From contig JAZPXN010000059.1 of assembly GCA_045543655.1 (NCBI GenBank), positions 1 to 40,151 of the forward strand: a stretch of DNA of 40,151 nucleotides, in the 5' to 3' direction. Position 1 is the stretch's first letter; every line of letters starts with the position of its first letter. This document shows positions 22,722 through 31,367 of this stretch, piece by piece. The notes beneath the pieces are model-generated. The model worked only from the letters and a program-made list of their open reading frames with translations, made no database searches and was not told the origin of the DNA. Made by a program: the position numbers and the translations under genes. Source of the stretch: RGIG995 sp045543655 (lineage in GTDB: Bacteria; Bacillota; Clostridia; Oscillospirales; UBA644).

Positions 22722-22760
22722 GACCCGGAGAAGAGAAATCACTCTTTCCCGGGTCTTTTT
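22722..22760. terminator. Bidirectional terminator between the DUF4173 and XRE genes
   Basis: Stem GACCCGG/CCGGGTC with inner AAGAG/CTCTT pairing. The plus side continues TTTTTCC; the minus side continues TCACTTTTTATTC. It serves two converging genes. Confidence 0.8.
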
Positions 22761-22771
22761 CCGTTCCGAAA

Positions 22772-23509
22772 TTATTCTTCTTTGTTCTTTTTGCGGAATT
22801 TTGCGATCGACTCGCAGATCCAATAATAGAGAGGGATGGTGAGGAAGAGCACCCAGGCGGGATGCCACCAGCCGTATTCAAAGCCACACCAAAGATAGAC
22901 CAGGGTGACGAATACGGGGAAAGCGAAGTTATCCGCCTTCCGAAGGAAGATCGACTCCACCAGGGAATAGTAGATGGGCACCAAAAGGAACACCAGCCAG
23001 CCCCAGGCCCAGCCGCCGCAAAGGTTGAATACGCCGAACAGAAGATAGGCGATGGCGGTCAGCACCGGAAAGGGAAAGCGGCGGAAAAACCGATGAGCGT
23101 CCGACCGGGCAGGATCGTCCTCCAGGGTAAATTCGCCGTGGAATTTGTGTCCGTCGTGCTCTTCGTCTTCGTCTTCGTCGTCTTCGTCGTCATCGTCTTT
23201 CCCGTTATCGTTCACGTGGATGTGCATCCCCGGCTCGATGACCACGGTCTTATTCCCCTTCGTCACGGTAATGCGGCCGGGATCGGAGACCGGCTCCGTC
23301 ACGGGCGTCTTCCCCAGGATCAGCTCGTCCAAGGAAACCTGATAAAGGGAGGCAAGGGCGATGAGATTGTCCGTATCGGGAGAAGCCTCTGCCCGCTCCC
23401 ATTTGGATACCGCCTGCCGGGAGACGCCGATTTTTTCGGCCACCTCTTCCTGAGAATAATTATGTTTTTTCCGGTATTCCACCAACCGGTTGGCTGTTTC
23501 AATGGTCAT
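22772..23509 (-). CDS. XRE-family regulator with membrane C-terminus
   Basis: A 245-residue protein: a Cro/CI-type helix-turn-helix at the N-terminus (about 1-66; SQEEVAEKIGVSRQAVSKWER is the DNA-reading unit), a linker, a strongly acidic low-complexity stretch (about 102-116, almost only D and E), then four short membrane helices (about 148-240). Such HTH-plus-membrane proteins are common in Clostridia and may sense membrane or envelope state while bound to DNA. Targets are unknown. GGAAGG precedes the start. A -10-like TATAAT lies at about 23548-23553, without a good -35. Confidence 0.88.
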   Translation of the reverse strand: MTIETANRLVEYRKKHNYSQEEVAEKIGVSRQAVSKWERAEASPDTDNLIALASLYQVSLDELILGKTPVTEPVSDPGRITVTKGNKTVVIEPGMHIHVNDNGKDDDDEDDEDEDEEHDGHKFHGEFTLEDDPARSDAHRFFRRFPFPVLTAIAYLLFGVFNLCGGWAWGWLVFLLVPIYYSLVESIFLRKADNFAFPVFVTLVYLWCGFEYGWWHPAWVLFLTIPLYYWICESIAKFRKKNKEE

Positions 23510-23711
23510 ACAGTTTCCTTCCTTTCTCCATTGCTTTTCGTGATTTTATTATACCGCAAAAAGCCCGGATGCGCCATACATTCGGCGTTTCATTTCCGCA
23601 ACTATCGGTTGCGAAGGCCGGAGGGGGAGCCGCGGCGGGCGCACGATTTTCGGCTCGTCTTATTATATCATATTTTCCGCAGCTTTGCAAGACGGAAGTC
23701 GGTTTTTTTGC

Positions 23712-23740
23712 TTGACAAGCCCCCCGAAATATGCTATACT
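23712..23740 (+). promoter_or_regulatory. Promoter of the MBL-GDPD fusion gene
   Basis: -35 TTGACA (23712-23717), 17-bp spacer, -10 TATACT (23735-23740). The start near 23747 gives a leader of about 20 nt with GGAGGAG. Confidence 0.85.
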
Positions 23741-23766
23741 AAAGAAAAAATTACCGGAGGAGCATT

Positions 23767-25206
23767 ATGCTTGGCGATATCAAACCCTTCCGCATTGCGG
23801 GAAATCTTTATTTCGTGGGAGAACACCGAGCCTCGTCCCATATGATCGACACGGGAGACGGACTGATTCTGATTGACGTAGGATATGAAGAGACGGCGGA
23901 TATCGTATGCGAGTCCCTGAACACCTTGGGATACGACGTAAAAGACGTGAAGATCATCCTTCTGTCCCACGGGCATTACGATCACTCCGACGGAGTTCCG
24001 AAAATCGTAAAACAGAGCGGCGCTAAGGTCTATCTGTTCCGGGAAGACGTGAAATATCTCAAGGGATTTCTGCCCGACGTATATTTCCGGGACGGAGACG
24101 TGATCCGGCTGGGCAATACGGAGATCAAGGTGCTTCATACCCCGGGGCATACCGAAGGCGTGGCCTCCTTTTTCTGGAACGTGGAGGAAAACGGAAAAAT
24201 CTTCCGGGCGGGGATGTTCGGCGGCGCCGGCGTAAACCAGTTGAAAAAAGGGTTTCTGGATAAATACGACTGCTCCTATCGGCTTCGTTGGCACTTCCTG
24301 CAGTCCATCCAGCGGCTCCGCGGTGAGACGGTGGATCTTTTCGTCGGAAATCACGTAGGCCAAAACAAAACCGAAGAAAAATACGCCCGGATGCAGACGC
24401 AGACCGAAAATCCATTCATTGATCCCGCGGAATGGCGCCGATTTCTGGACAAGACCGAAGCGGATTTCCGCCGGGTCATGAAGGAAGAGATCTCCCGGGA
24501 ATTCGTCAACTACGCCCATCGGGGCGCCAGCGAATATTGCCCCGAAAATACCATGACGTCCTTTTATCAGGGCATCACCATGGGAGCAAACGGCATTGAG
24601 ACCGATCTTCGGCGCACCAAAGACGGCGTGATCGTGCTGTTCCACGACGACACCCTGGAGCGGGTCTGCGGGGAATCCGGCTCGATCGCCGATTACACCT
24701 GGGACGAGCTGCAGTCCTTCCGGGTGACGAAAAACGGGCTTACGGATAAAATCGTGAAATTCGAGGATTTTCTGAAAGCCTTCGCATGGCGGGATCTGAC
24801 CTTTGCCATCGAGTTGAAGGACGGCGGACTGGAACGGGAAGCGACAGAACTGATCCGCAAATACGGTGCGGTGAAAAAGACGGTGATCACCTCCTTCAGC
24901 TTCAATTACATCAAGGCCTTTAAAGAATACGCCCCCGAATTCCGGGTGGGGCACCTGATCGGGACGGACAAAATCGACGACGCTGAGATCGAACGCCTCA
25001 TCGCCATCGACGCCGCAGAAATCTGCCCCTCTGCGGAGGGACTGACGGCAGAATTGGTGGAACGGTGGCACGGGCTGGGCTTCCGGGTCCGGGCCTGGGG
25101 CATGAGCCCCTCCCTCATCGCCCCCGTCTGCGAAGCAGGCGCGGACGGAATGACCGTCAATTTCCCCGATCTTCTCACCGAATACCGGAAGCAGAACGCC
25201 AATTAA
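23767..25206 (+). CDS. Metallo-beta-lactamase / GDPD fusion protein
   Basis: A 479-residue cytoplasmic protein joining two hydrolases. Residues 1-215 form a metallo-beta-lactamase fold with SHGHYDHSDG (H68, H70, D72, H73), TPGHTEG (H128) and GNH (H196). The usual metal-bridging Asp after the H128 motif is not seen; the place reads FRAGMFGG. Residues about 245-475 form a GDPD TIM barrel with YAHRGASEYCPENT, ETDLRRTKDG, LFHDDTLE and AIELKDG. The second half should cut glycerophosphodiesters. The first half may act on the product or another phosphate ester, but that is inference. It is monocistronic with its own promoter and terminator. Confidence 0.9.
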   Translation: MLGDIKPFRIAGNLYFVGEHRASSHMIDTGDGLILIDVGYEETADIVCESLNTLGYDVKDVKIILLSHGHYDHSDGVPKIVKQSGAKVYLFREDVKYLKGFLPDVYFRDGDVIRLGNTEIKVLHTPGHTEGVASFFWNVEENGKIFRAGMFGGAGVNQLKKGFLDKYDCSYRLRWHFLQSIQRLRGETVDLFVGNHVGQNKTEEKYARMQTQTENPFIDPAEWRRFLDKTEADFRRVMKEEISREFVNYAHRGASEYCPENTMTSFYQGITMGANGIETDLRRTKDGVIVLFHDDTLERVCGESGSIADYTWDELQSFRVTKNGLTDKIVKFEDFLKAFAWRDLTFAIELKDGGLEREATELIRKYGAVKKTVITSFSFNYIKAFKEYAPEFRVGHLIGTDKIDDAEIERLIAIDAAEICPSAEGLTAELVERWHGLGFRVRAWGMSPSLIAPVCEAGADGMTVNFPDLLTEYRKQNAN

Positions 25207-25221
25207 AAAACGATAAAATTA

Positions 25222-25254
25222 CCGCCGGAGAGCAGAGGGCTTTCCGGCGGTTTT
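25222..25254 (+). terminator. Terminator of the MBL-GDPD gene
   Basis: Stem CCGCCGGA/TCCGGCGG followed by TTTTGC, 15 bases past the stop. Confidence 0.75.
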
Positions 25255-25261
25255 GCATTCG

Positions 25262-26188
25262 TCAGCGGGGCAATTTCACTTCGGCGATCTTTTCGATGAC
25301 GTCGTTCCAAAGGGCGTCTCGCTTGATCTTATAAACGTAGCGCATCAGAGGGGCGTCGGGACATCGCTCGTAATGGCCGTCGTAGGCTGGCAAAGGAGTG
25401 GCAATCAGGCGGGAGTCCATAAACCGATCCCCGTCGTTCAGAAGCCACGCTACGGCGGTCACGTCCCAGATGGTCCGGGTCCAGGCCTTCCCCTTGGCGT
25501 AGACTTCGGCGGCGGCAATCGTGTTTTTCGCCAGATAATCCCCCAGATCGGTGGTTCCCTTGAACCAATAATTCAGCTCGGGGCCGGAAATGGAGAAGGC
25601 CCGCACCACGCCCTCGCAGGGAAGCTGCACGAAGGGAACGCCGCATCCCATAACCACCCGGGCGGCGGCGACGTCCTGATACAAATTAAATTCCCGGCAA
25701 TCACAATGCTCCAGGCCGTGTCCCCCAAGCCACACCACCACGATTCTTTCGGCAATGGAAGGATCTATGAGAAGCGCGGAAGCCACGTTCGTAATCGCCC
25801 CGATCGCAACTACGTACAGGGGTTTCTCCGAGGTATATCTCTGCGCCCGCGCCACCAGATCGGAGGCGGCGTCGGAGGGTTGAGGCGTCTTCTCGTCGGT
25901 GAGATACCCCCGGGAGCCACGGAAGGAAGGGACGTCGGTGCGGCGCGCCAGCGTCAAGATCTTCTGAAGCTCGTCGTAACTCCGCTCCATGCCGTCTTCG
26001 GGACCGGCAGAATTCCGATTGTAAAAGGGCGCAGCATAGATGGCGACCGTATTCAGCTTTTCCGTTGACCGCAAAAGATAGGCAATGGCAAACTGATCGT
26101 CAATCTCGTTATAGGCGTCGGTGTCCAGAACCACGTCCACGGGGCCTTGGGGGACCGAAAGATTTCTGATTTTCTGTTCAATGGTCAT
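25262..26188 (-). CDS. Inosine/uridine-preferring nucleoside hydrolase
   Basis: A 308-residue nucleoside hydrolase (IunH/RihA type) that splits ribonucleosides to ribose and base. The N-terminal VVLDTDAYNEIDDQFA (about 19-34) carries the calcium-binding Asp cluster, and the C-terminal TIWDVTAVAWL holds the last Asp ligand. The start at 26188 is chosen over an upstream in-frame codon because AGAGGAG precedes it and it overlaps the stop of the PfkB-AraC gene by ATGA. The coupling suggests a nucleoside salvage unit: hydrolase releases ribose, kinase phosphorylates it. Confidence 0.9.
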   Translation of the reverse strand: MTIEQKIRNLSVPQGPVDVVLDTDAYNEIDDQFAIAYLLRSTEKLNTVAIYAAPFYNRNSAGPEDGMERSYDELQKILTLARRTDVPSFRGSRGYLTDEKTPQPSDAASDLVARAQRYTSEKPLYVVAIGAITNVASALLIDPSIAERIVVVWLGGHGLEHCDCREFNLYQDVAAARVVMGCGVPFVQLPCEGVVRAFSISGPELNYWFKGTTDLGDYLAKNTIAAAEVYAKGKAWTRTIWDVTAVAWLLNDGDRFMDSRLIATPLPAYDGHYERCPDAPLMRYVYKIKRDALWNDVIEKIAEVKLPR

Positions 26189-27426
26189 AGCGGTTTCTCC
26201 TCTCGCATTTTCCGATATTCCCGGGGCGTGCATCCGTAACACTCCCGGAAGGCTTTGCGGAAAAAGGTTTCGTTTTTATATCCTACACTATATATGATTT
26301 CTTCTACGGAAAGCCCCGTTTCGGTCAACAATCTCGCCGCAGCCCCGCACCGCTCCTGCTGAAGCAATGCAGAAAACGTCCGGCCGGTCAGTTTTTTAAC
26401 CAACGCTCCCGTATAGGCCGCAGAATACCCCAAAAGATCCGCAAGCCCGGGCAGGGACGCCTCCCGCAGGTGCTCGCGGATATAATCCGTCACCCGCTGC
26501 TTGCGGGAGGTATCGGGGGAAGCGCTTCCGTAGGGGAGCAGAGATTGCAACGCCTCGGCAACCTCCTTTTCATAGGGGATGGAGGGGGCTGCCCCCATCC
26601 GGGAAACGGCCAACGCCGATGCAGCAGAAGCCCGCCGTAACGCCTCCGTCACGGGACGTCCCTCCGACAGTCCGGCGAAAAAATACCCGGTAAAGGTGTC
26701 CCCCGCCGCGGTGGTATCCACGACCTTGACCCGGAAGGCGGGATGGTATACCGTCTCGTTCTCATCCCGATAAACGCATCCTTTGACTCCCAGCGTCAGC
26801 ACCACGGCCAGACCGGGATATTTTTTACGCAGAAGCCCCAGGGCAACCTCAGGCTCGTCGCTTCCGGCAATTTCCCGGGCCTCCACCTCGTTAAGGATCA
26901 GATAAGAAAGCTTGGAAAGATCGATCTGCCGGATCTTTTCGTTATAGGGAGAAGGGTTCAGCACGATCTTCAGTCCTCTTGCGGAACCTTTTTCCACCAA
27001 AACGTCCACCAGATTGGTCTCGTTCTGCAGGAGAAGGAAATCTCCCGGAACAAAATCCGCCAGCACCCGGTCGATCAGCGCTTCGGTAAGCATTTCGTTC
27101 GAGCCGGGATAAAGAAAGATCGCGTTCTCCCCTGCGCGGCTGACCTGAATGATGGCGTGACCGTTTTTGGAATCCACCGTCTGCAGATAAGAGACGTCTA
27201 CGCCGCTTTCCGCCATGATCTCCCGGAGCATTCCGCCGTCGGTGCCGATACAGCCGGCATGATAGACCTCTGCCCCCGCCCGGGCCGCCGCAATGGATTG
27301 ATTCAACCCCTTGCCGCCGGGGAAGATCTCCGACGATACGGTAGCCTCGGTCTCCCCCGGAGCAACGATATGATCCAGAGAATACACGAAATCCAGATTG
27401 CAGGAACCGAAATTCAATAATTTCAT
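26185..27426 (-). CDS. PfkB-family (ribokinase-like) sugar kinase fused to AraC DNA-binding domain
   Basis: A 413-residue fusion. Residues 1-290 are a PfkB/ribokinase domain: substrate-binding GGKGLNQS (about 37-44), CIGTDGG, and the catalytic DTTAAGDTFTGY (about 237-248, catalytic Asp 243). Residues about 310-408 are an AraC/XylS double helix-turn-helix with SVEEIIYSVGYKNETFFRKAF and the terminal GCTPREYRK motif. The kinase would phosphorylate ribose or a similar sugar while the same chain binds DNA, so substrate could directly control expression (inference). The start at 27426 follows AGGAGGG by six bases. Coupled to the nucleoside hydrolase gene. Confidence 0.9.
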   Translation of the reverse strand: MKLLNFGSCNLDFVYSLDHIVAPGETEATVSSEIFPGGKGLNQSIAAARAGAEVYHAGCIGTDGGMLREIMAESGVDVSYLQTVDSKNGHAIIQVSRAGENAIFLYPGSNEMLTEALIDRVLADFVPGDFLLLQNETNLVDVLVEKGSARGLKIVLNPSPYNEKIRQIDLSKLSYLILNEVEAREIAGSDEPEVALGLLRKKYPGLAVVLTLGVKGCVYRDENETVYHPAFRVKVVDTTAAGDTFTGYFFAGLSEGRPVTEALRRASAASALAVSRMGAAPSIPYEKEVAEALQSLLPYGSASPDTSRKQRVTDYIREHLREASLPGLADLLGYSAAYTGALVKKLTGRTFSALLQQERCGAAARLLTETGLSVEEIIYSVGYKNETFFRKAFRECYGCTPREYRKMREEKPL

Positions 27427-27527
27427 AATATCCCTCCTCATCTTCAGTATAACATATTATTCGGTCTTAAAACAGAGCTATTTTCCGGGAAAAAGAGACC
27501 GATTCCAACATTTTCCCGGAAAAAGCA

Positions 27528-27547
27528 AGGCTATCCGGGGATAGCCT
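27528..27547 (-). terminator. Terminator of the third GDPD gene
   Basis: Stem AGGCTATCC/GGATAGCCT; the minus strand continues TGCTTTTTCC. Beyond it, two near-copies of TTTTCCCGGAAAAAG (27481-27495, 27511-27525) could form another stem. Confidence 0.75.
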
Positions 27548-27555
27548 CGTCAAAA

Positions 27556-28362
27556 TCACGCATGATATCCTTTTTTCCGCAGAAGGTCCAGCACCACGTC
27601 CGGGTTATCGCAGGTGATCAGCGTCGCCCCGTTGGCAATCGCCAGATCCACGCCCCGCTCGTCCTTGACGCAGGCGCCTGCCCAGGGCTCCACCCCCAAA
27701 GCGGCCATGCGGTCAAACTCCATTTTTTCCGCCATATTCAGATCGGAATACATCGCCTTGAACATGCAGCAGCAATAAGCGTAATCGTAGGGATCGCGGG
27801 TCAGGCTTCCCAGATAAAAGGCAGGATAATACACGTGCTGACGGTATTTCCGGCCGTATTTTCCGTTGATATATTCGTGCAGCTTTCCGCTGAAGGTATT
27901 GATAACCACCCGGTCGGTAAAGCCGTAATCGTCCACGGTCTTCAGCACCCGATCGCAGACCGAATAAGCGGTCTCTTCCCAGCCGGCGGTGGGATATTCC
28001 TTCAATTCCAGATCCAGGGTAATCGTGGGATGGTCCTTGACCAACTCCATCAGATCGGTGAACAGGGGAATCCTTTCGCCCCGGAATTTTTCACCCATAT
28101 AAGAGCCGGCGTCCAAGGTCTGCAGCTCCGCCAGCAGTTTATCGCAAACCTTGCCGGTTCCGTTGGTGGTACGGTCCACGGTGGGATCGTGAATGAGCAC
28201 CAATTCTCCGTCCCGGGTGATGCGAACGTCGGTCTCCAGCTGGTCCACGCCCAGCGCCAGCGCCGCTTTGAAGGCAGCCATGGTATTTTCCGGATATTCG
28301 CTCCGCCAGCCCCGATGGGCAGCCACCCAGATATTTTCCTTGCTTTGCGTCCAATAATTCAT
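27556..28362 (-). CDS. Cytoplasmic glycerophosphodiester phosphodiesterase
   Basis: A 268-residue stand-alone GDPD with AAHRGWRSEYPENT near the N-terminus, QLETDVRITRDG, LIHDPTVDRTTNGTG and LDLELKEYP, all standard active-site segments. No signal peptide or membrane segment, so it is cytoplasmic. It hydrolyses glycerophosphodiesters to glycerol 3-phosphate and an alcohol. The start at 28362 is used because GGGAGG lies nine bases upstream; the longer frame to 28422 has no such site. It is the third GDPD domain in the window. Confidence 0.92.
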   Translation of the reverse strand: MNYWTQSKENIWVAAHRGWRSEYPENTMAAFKAALALGVDQLETDVRITRDGELVLIHDPTVDRTTNGTGKVCDKLLAELQTLDAGSYMGEKFRGERIPLFTDLMELVKDHPTITLDLELKEYPTAGWEETAYSVCDRVLKTVDDYGFTDRVVINTFSGKLHEYINGKYGRKYRQHVYYPAFYLGSLTRDPYDYAYCCCMFKAMYSDLNMAEKMEFDRMAALGVEPWAGACVKDERGVDLAIANGATLITCDNPDVVLDLLRKKGYHA

Positions 28363-28458
28363 ACCGCAAAACCTCCCGGTAATTTCTGGTTTTACTATAG
28401 CATATTTTACCGGAAAAGTCAAGTTCTTTTTTTACTACCGCAAAAAATGTCCGGAATA

Positions 28459-28487
28459 TTGACAAATACCGTCGAAAATGGTATAAT
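28459..28487 (+). promoter_or_regulatory. Consensus promoter of the permease gene
   Basis: -35 TTGACA (28459-28464), 17-bp spacer, -10 TATAAT (28482-28487), with a start near 28494. Confidence 0.85.
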
Positions 28488-28520
28488 GAATGCATATATA
28501 AAGAAAAGAGGGGAATTCAC

Positions 28521-29792
28521 GTGATTTACGCAATCATACTCTTCGCCGTCACCTACGTGCTGATGCTGATCTTCAGCAAATACCGGCCCTACATCGCCCT
28601 TGCCTCCGCCGTGGTCTTTATCGCCACGGGGATGCTTCCGCTGGACCAGATCTTTGGTGCGATCGACTTCAACGTGCTTCTGATGATCGCCGGCACCATG
28701 GGGCTGGTTCAGTTGTTTATCGACAGCAAAATGCCGGAGCTTTTGGCCGACCTGATTATGGAAAAGGTGCCTAATATCCAGATGGCCGCCGTCTGCCTGG
28801 CTCTGTTTTCCGGGATCATTTCCGCCTTCGTGGATAATGTGGCCACCGTGCTGATGATCGCCCCCGTGGCTTTGGAGGTCTGCAAAAAACTGAAGACCAA
28901 CCCCGTTCCCGTCATCATCGGCATCGCCGTTTCCTCCAATCTGCAGGGCGCCGCAACCCTGGTGGGCGATACCACCGCCATCATGCTGGGCTCTTATGCG
29001 GATATGAGCTTTCTGGACTTCTTCGTCTATCAAGGCAAGCCCGGGATCTTCTTCGCCGTGGAGCTGGGCGCCGTTCTCTCCGCGCTGATTCTGGCATGGC
29101 TCTTCCGGAAGGAAAAAGCCCCCATTCCCAAGGCCGCACAACGGACGAAGGTGAACGACCTCGTCCCCACCTATCTGCTTTGCGGCGTGGTGGTGCTTCT
29201 CATCGTCGCGTCCTTTCTTCCCAACAAGCCTGCCGTCACCAACGGGATCATCTGCGTTGCCATGATGGTGATCGGTCTCGTTTATAACTGGATCAAGCAG
29301 AAATCCTTCAAGGCCGTGACCGACCCCCTGAAGGCCATTGATTTCGAAACCATCGGTCTTCTGCTGGGGCTGTTTTTGATGATCGGCGGCATTTCCCATA
29401 TGGGCGTCATTCAGGCGGCGGCGGATCTGCTGGCCAAGCTGGGCGGCGGCAACGTCTTCCTGCTTTATACGGTCCTCGTCTGGGCGTCGGTAATTATTTC
29501 CGCCTTTATCGATAATATCCCTTACGTGGCCACCATGCTTCCCGTGGTCTCCGCTTTGGCGGCCAGCCTTGGAGTGGATCCCACGGTGCTGTATTTCGGC
29601 CTGCTCTCCGGAGCGACTCTGGGCGGGAATATCACTCCCATCGGTGCCTCTGCAAACATCACGGGCATCGGCATTCTCCGCAAGGAAGGCTATACCGTGA
29701 AAAACAGCGATTTCTTCCGCATCGGCATTCCCTTTACCCTGGCGGCGATCGTCCCCGCATATATCTATCTGTGGCTGGTTTTCGCCCCATAA
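28521..29792 (+). CDS. ArsB/NhaD/CitM-type ion transporter
   Basis: A 423-residue permease of the ion-transporter superfamily (citrate, arsenite, Na+/H+ and SLC13-like members), with about eleven membrane helices in two inverted halves. Each half carries the family motif: SAFVDNVATVLMIAPV (about 112-127) and SAFIDNIPYVATMLPV (about 327-342). The substrate could be a di- or tricarboxylate, Na+ or an oxyanion; no ars genes are near. GTG start at 28521 with GAGGGG upstream. Monocistronic. Confidence 0.87.
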   Translation: MIYAIILFAVTYVLMLIFSKYRPYIALASAVVFIATGMLPLDQIFGAIDFNVLLMIAGTMGLVQLFIDSKMPELLADLIMEKVPNIQMAAVCLALFSGIISAFVDNVATVLMIAPVALEVCKKLKTNPVPVIIGIAVSSNLQGAATLVGDTTAIMLGSYADMSFLDFFVYQGKPGIFFAVELGAVLSALILAWLFRKEKAPIPKAAQRTKVNDLVPTYLLCGVVVLLIVASFLPNKPAVTNGIICVAMMVIGLVYNWIKQKSFKAVTDPLKAIDFETIGLLLGLFLMIGGISHMGVIQAAADLLAKLGGGNVFLLYTVLVWASVIISAFIDNIPYVATMLPVVSALAASLGVDPTVLYFGLLSGATLGGNITPIGASANITGIGILRKEGYTVKNSDFFRIGIPFTLAAIVPAYIYLWLVFAP

Positions 29793-29810
29793 CAACATCG
29801 GAACAAAAGC

Positions 29811-29840
29811 AATGCTCCCGACCTTCGTCGGGAGCATTTT
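29811..29840. terminator. Terminator between the permease and MATE genes
   Basis: Stem AATGCTCCCGAC/GTCGGGAGCATT followed by TTTGATCTTT on the plus strand; the minus side GCTTTTGTT is also weakly T-rich. Confidence 0.8.
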
Positions 29841-29845
29841 GATCT

Positions 29846-31240
29846 TTATTGCGCTTTTTCGTCCGCTCCGGCAGATTTGATCTTCTTCATCCATTTGCCG
29901 CTCTTCAACCGGAAGAAGCACCAGATGCATTTGATGACCTGATCGATCTTCAGCAGGAAATAGATCCAGAAGGAGGGCCAATGGAACACCAGCCCGGCCA
30001 GGGCTCCCAGAGGAATGGAGGCCACCCACAAAAACAGAATATCTCCTATCATCAGAAATTTCGTATCGCCACCTGCCCGCAGAACACCCTTCGTCAGCAT
30101 ATTGCCGACGGTCTGGAAGACCATGATAAGAGCGATGGCGTACATCATTTCGTCGGCAATCAGCTTGGCCTCCACCGAAACGTCGTAGAAATTGATAATG
30201 GGATTTTTGACCAACAATATCAGGACCCCCGCAAGAGTACCAAGCGCCGTACCGATCATCAGGAAGGTGAATCCCTGCCGATACGCCTTGCCGTAGTTCC
30301 CTTCTCCCATGGTATGTCCGGTAATGATCCCGCTGGCGTTGGAGATGCCCTGGGTCAGAACCGAGCTCAACTGCTGAACCACCATCGTCACCGTATTGGC
30401 GGCAACGAAGGCCTCTCCGATATGCCCCATGACCATGGCAACGGCATTGTTCCCCAACGCCAGAAGTCCGTCGGACACCAGCACGGGAATGCTGACCCGA
30501 ATATACTCCCGGAGCATATCCCGGCACTTCATGAACAGATCCTTGACCCGATAGCGGATCCGCTTATCGATAAAGAAGAAATAGCCGCAGATAAAGGAAA
30601 TTTCGAACAGGCGGGCGATCAGCGTCCCCAACGCCGCCCCTTCGATCTCCATGCGAGGAGCGCCCAGCTTACCGAAAATAAAGACCCAGTTGGAAAACAC
30701 GTTGACAAAAAAGGCGATAATCGAGCAGATCAACGGGATCTTCACCTGCCCCACCGTCCGAAGCACGATGGTGCAGACCAGGGAAAGACCGGTGCAGAAA
30801 TAGGTGGGGATCATCCACCGCAGATACCGCACCCCGTATGCAATGATGGGCTCTTCGTCGGTGTAGATGCGCATGATCCCTTCCGGTGTGATGATGGTGG
30901 CAACGGTAAAGCCGACGGCGAAGATCAAGGCAAAGCGGAGCATGATGGTGATGGACTTTTTCAGCGAATCGTTATCCTTCATTCCCCAAAACCGGGAGGT
31001 CAGAACCGACGCTCCCATACCAATACCCATGCAAAAAATCATAAACAGATTGATAAACTGCCCCGCCAGAGACGAAGCGGACAGCTGGGCGTCTCCCATC
31101 GACCCCAGCATCACCGTATCCATCAGATTGATGCCCACGGTGATCATAGACTGCAGGGAAATGGGAATGGCAATTTTCAGCATCTTCCGATACAACTCCC
31201 GGTCTCCGAGACAGTCCCGCAAACGCAATTTTTCGGTCAA
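29846..31240 (-). CDS. MATE-family multidrug/toxin exporter
   Basis: A 464-residue MATE transporter with twelve predicted membrane helices. The N-terminal half has AIPISLQSMITVGINLMDTVMLG and the GASVLTSRFWG loop typical of Na+- or H+-driven drug exporters of the NorM/DinF type. Substrate unknown. The start is taken as TTG at 31240 because AGAGGA lies about seven bases upstream. It has its own promoter and no co-transcribed partner. Confidence 0.9.
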   Translation of the reverse strand: MTEKLRLRDCLGDRELYRKMLKIAIPISLQSMITVGINLMDTVMLGSMGDAQLSASSLAGQFINLFMIFCMGIGMGASVLTSRFWGMKDNDSLKKSITIMLRFALIFAVGFTVATIITPEGIMRIYTDEEPIIAYGVRYLRWMIPTYFCTGLSLVCTIVLRTVGQVKIPLICSIIAFFVNVFSNWVFIFGKLGAPRMEIEGAALGTLIARLFEISFICGYFFFIDKRIRYRVKDLFMKCRDMLREYIRVSIPVLVSDGLLALGNNAVAMVMGHIGEAFVAANTVTMVVQQLSSVLTQGISNASGIITGHTMGEGNYGKAYRQGFTFLMIGTALGTLAGVLILLVKNPIINFYDVSVEAKLIADEMMYAIALIMVFQTVGNMLTKGVLRAGGDTKFLMIGDILFLWVASIPLGALAGLVFHWPSFWIYFLLKIDQVIKCIWCFFRLKSGKWMKKIKSAGADEKAQ

Positions 31241-31272
31241 AACAAGTTCCTCTCTTATTCCGTAATGGAACT

Positions 31273-31301
31273 ATTATACCATATTTTCCCCGGAATTTCA
31301 A
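31273..31301 (-). promoter_or_regulatory. Promoter of the MATE gene
   Basis: On the minus strand: -35 TTGAAA (31296-31301), 17-bp spacer, extended -10 TGGTATAAT (TATAAT at 31273-31278). Confidence 0.75.
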
Positions 31302-31341
31302 GCCCGGAACAAAAGATTTCGACGGAAAAATACAAAAAAAA

Positions 31342-31361
31342 TCCCTCCCCGAGGGGAGGGA
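31342..31361 (-). terminator. Terminator of the amidotransferase gene
   Basis: Stem TCCCTCCCC/GGGGAGGGA; the minus strand continues TTTTTTTTGTATTTTT. It lies a few bases past the stop at 31368. Confidence 0.85.
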
Positions 31362-31367
31362 GATCCG

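Noticed and set aside
28419..30527. Long minus-strand open frames opposite the permease and overlapping the MATE gene
   Set aside because: They are antisense or out-of-frame shadows in GC-rich codon context, with histidine/glutamine/glycine-rich random composition, while both real genes have full family motifs.
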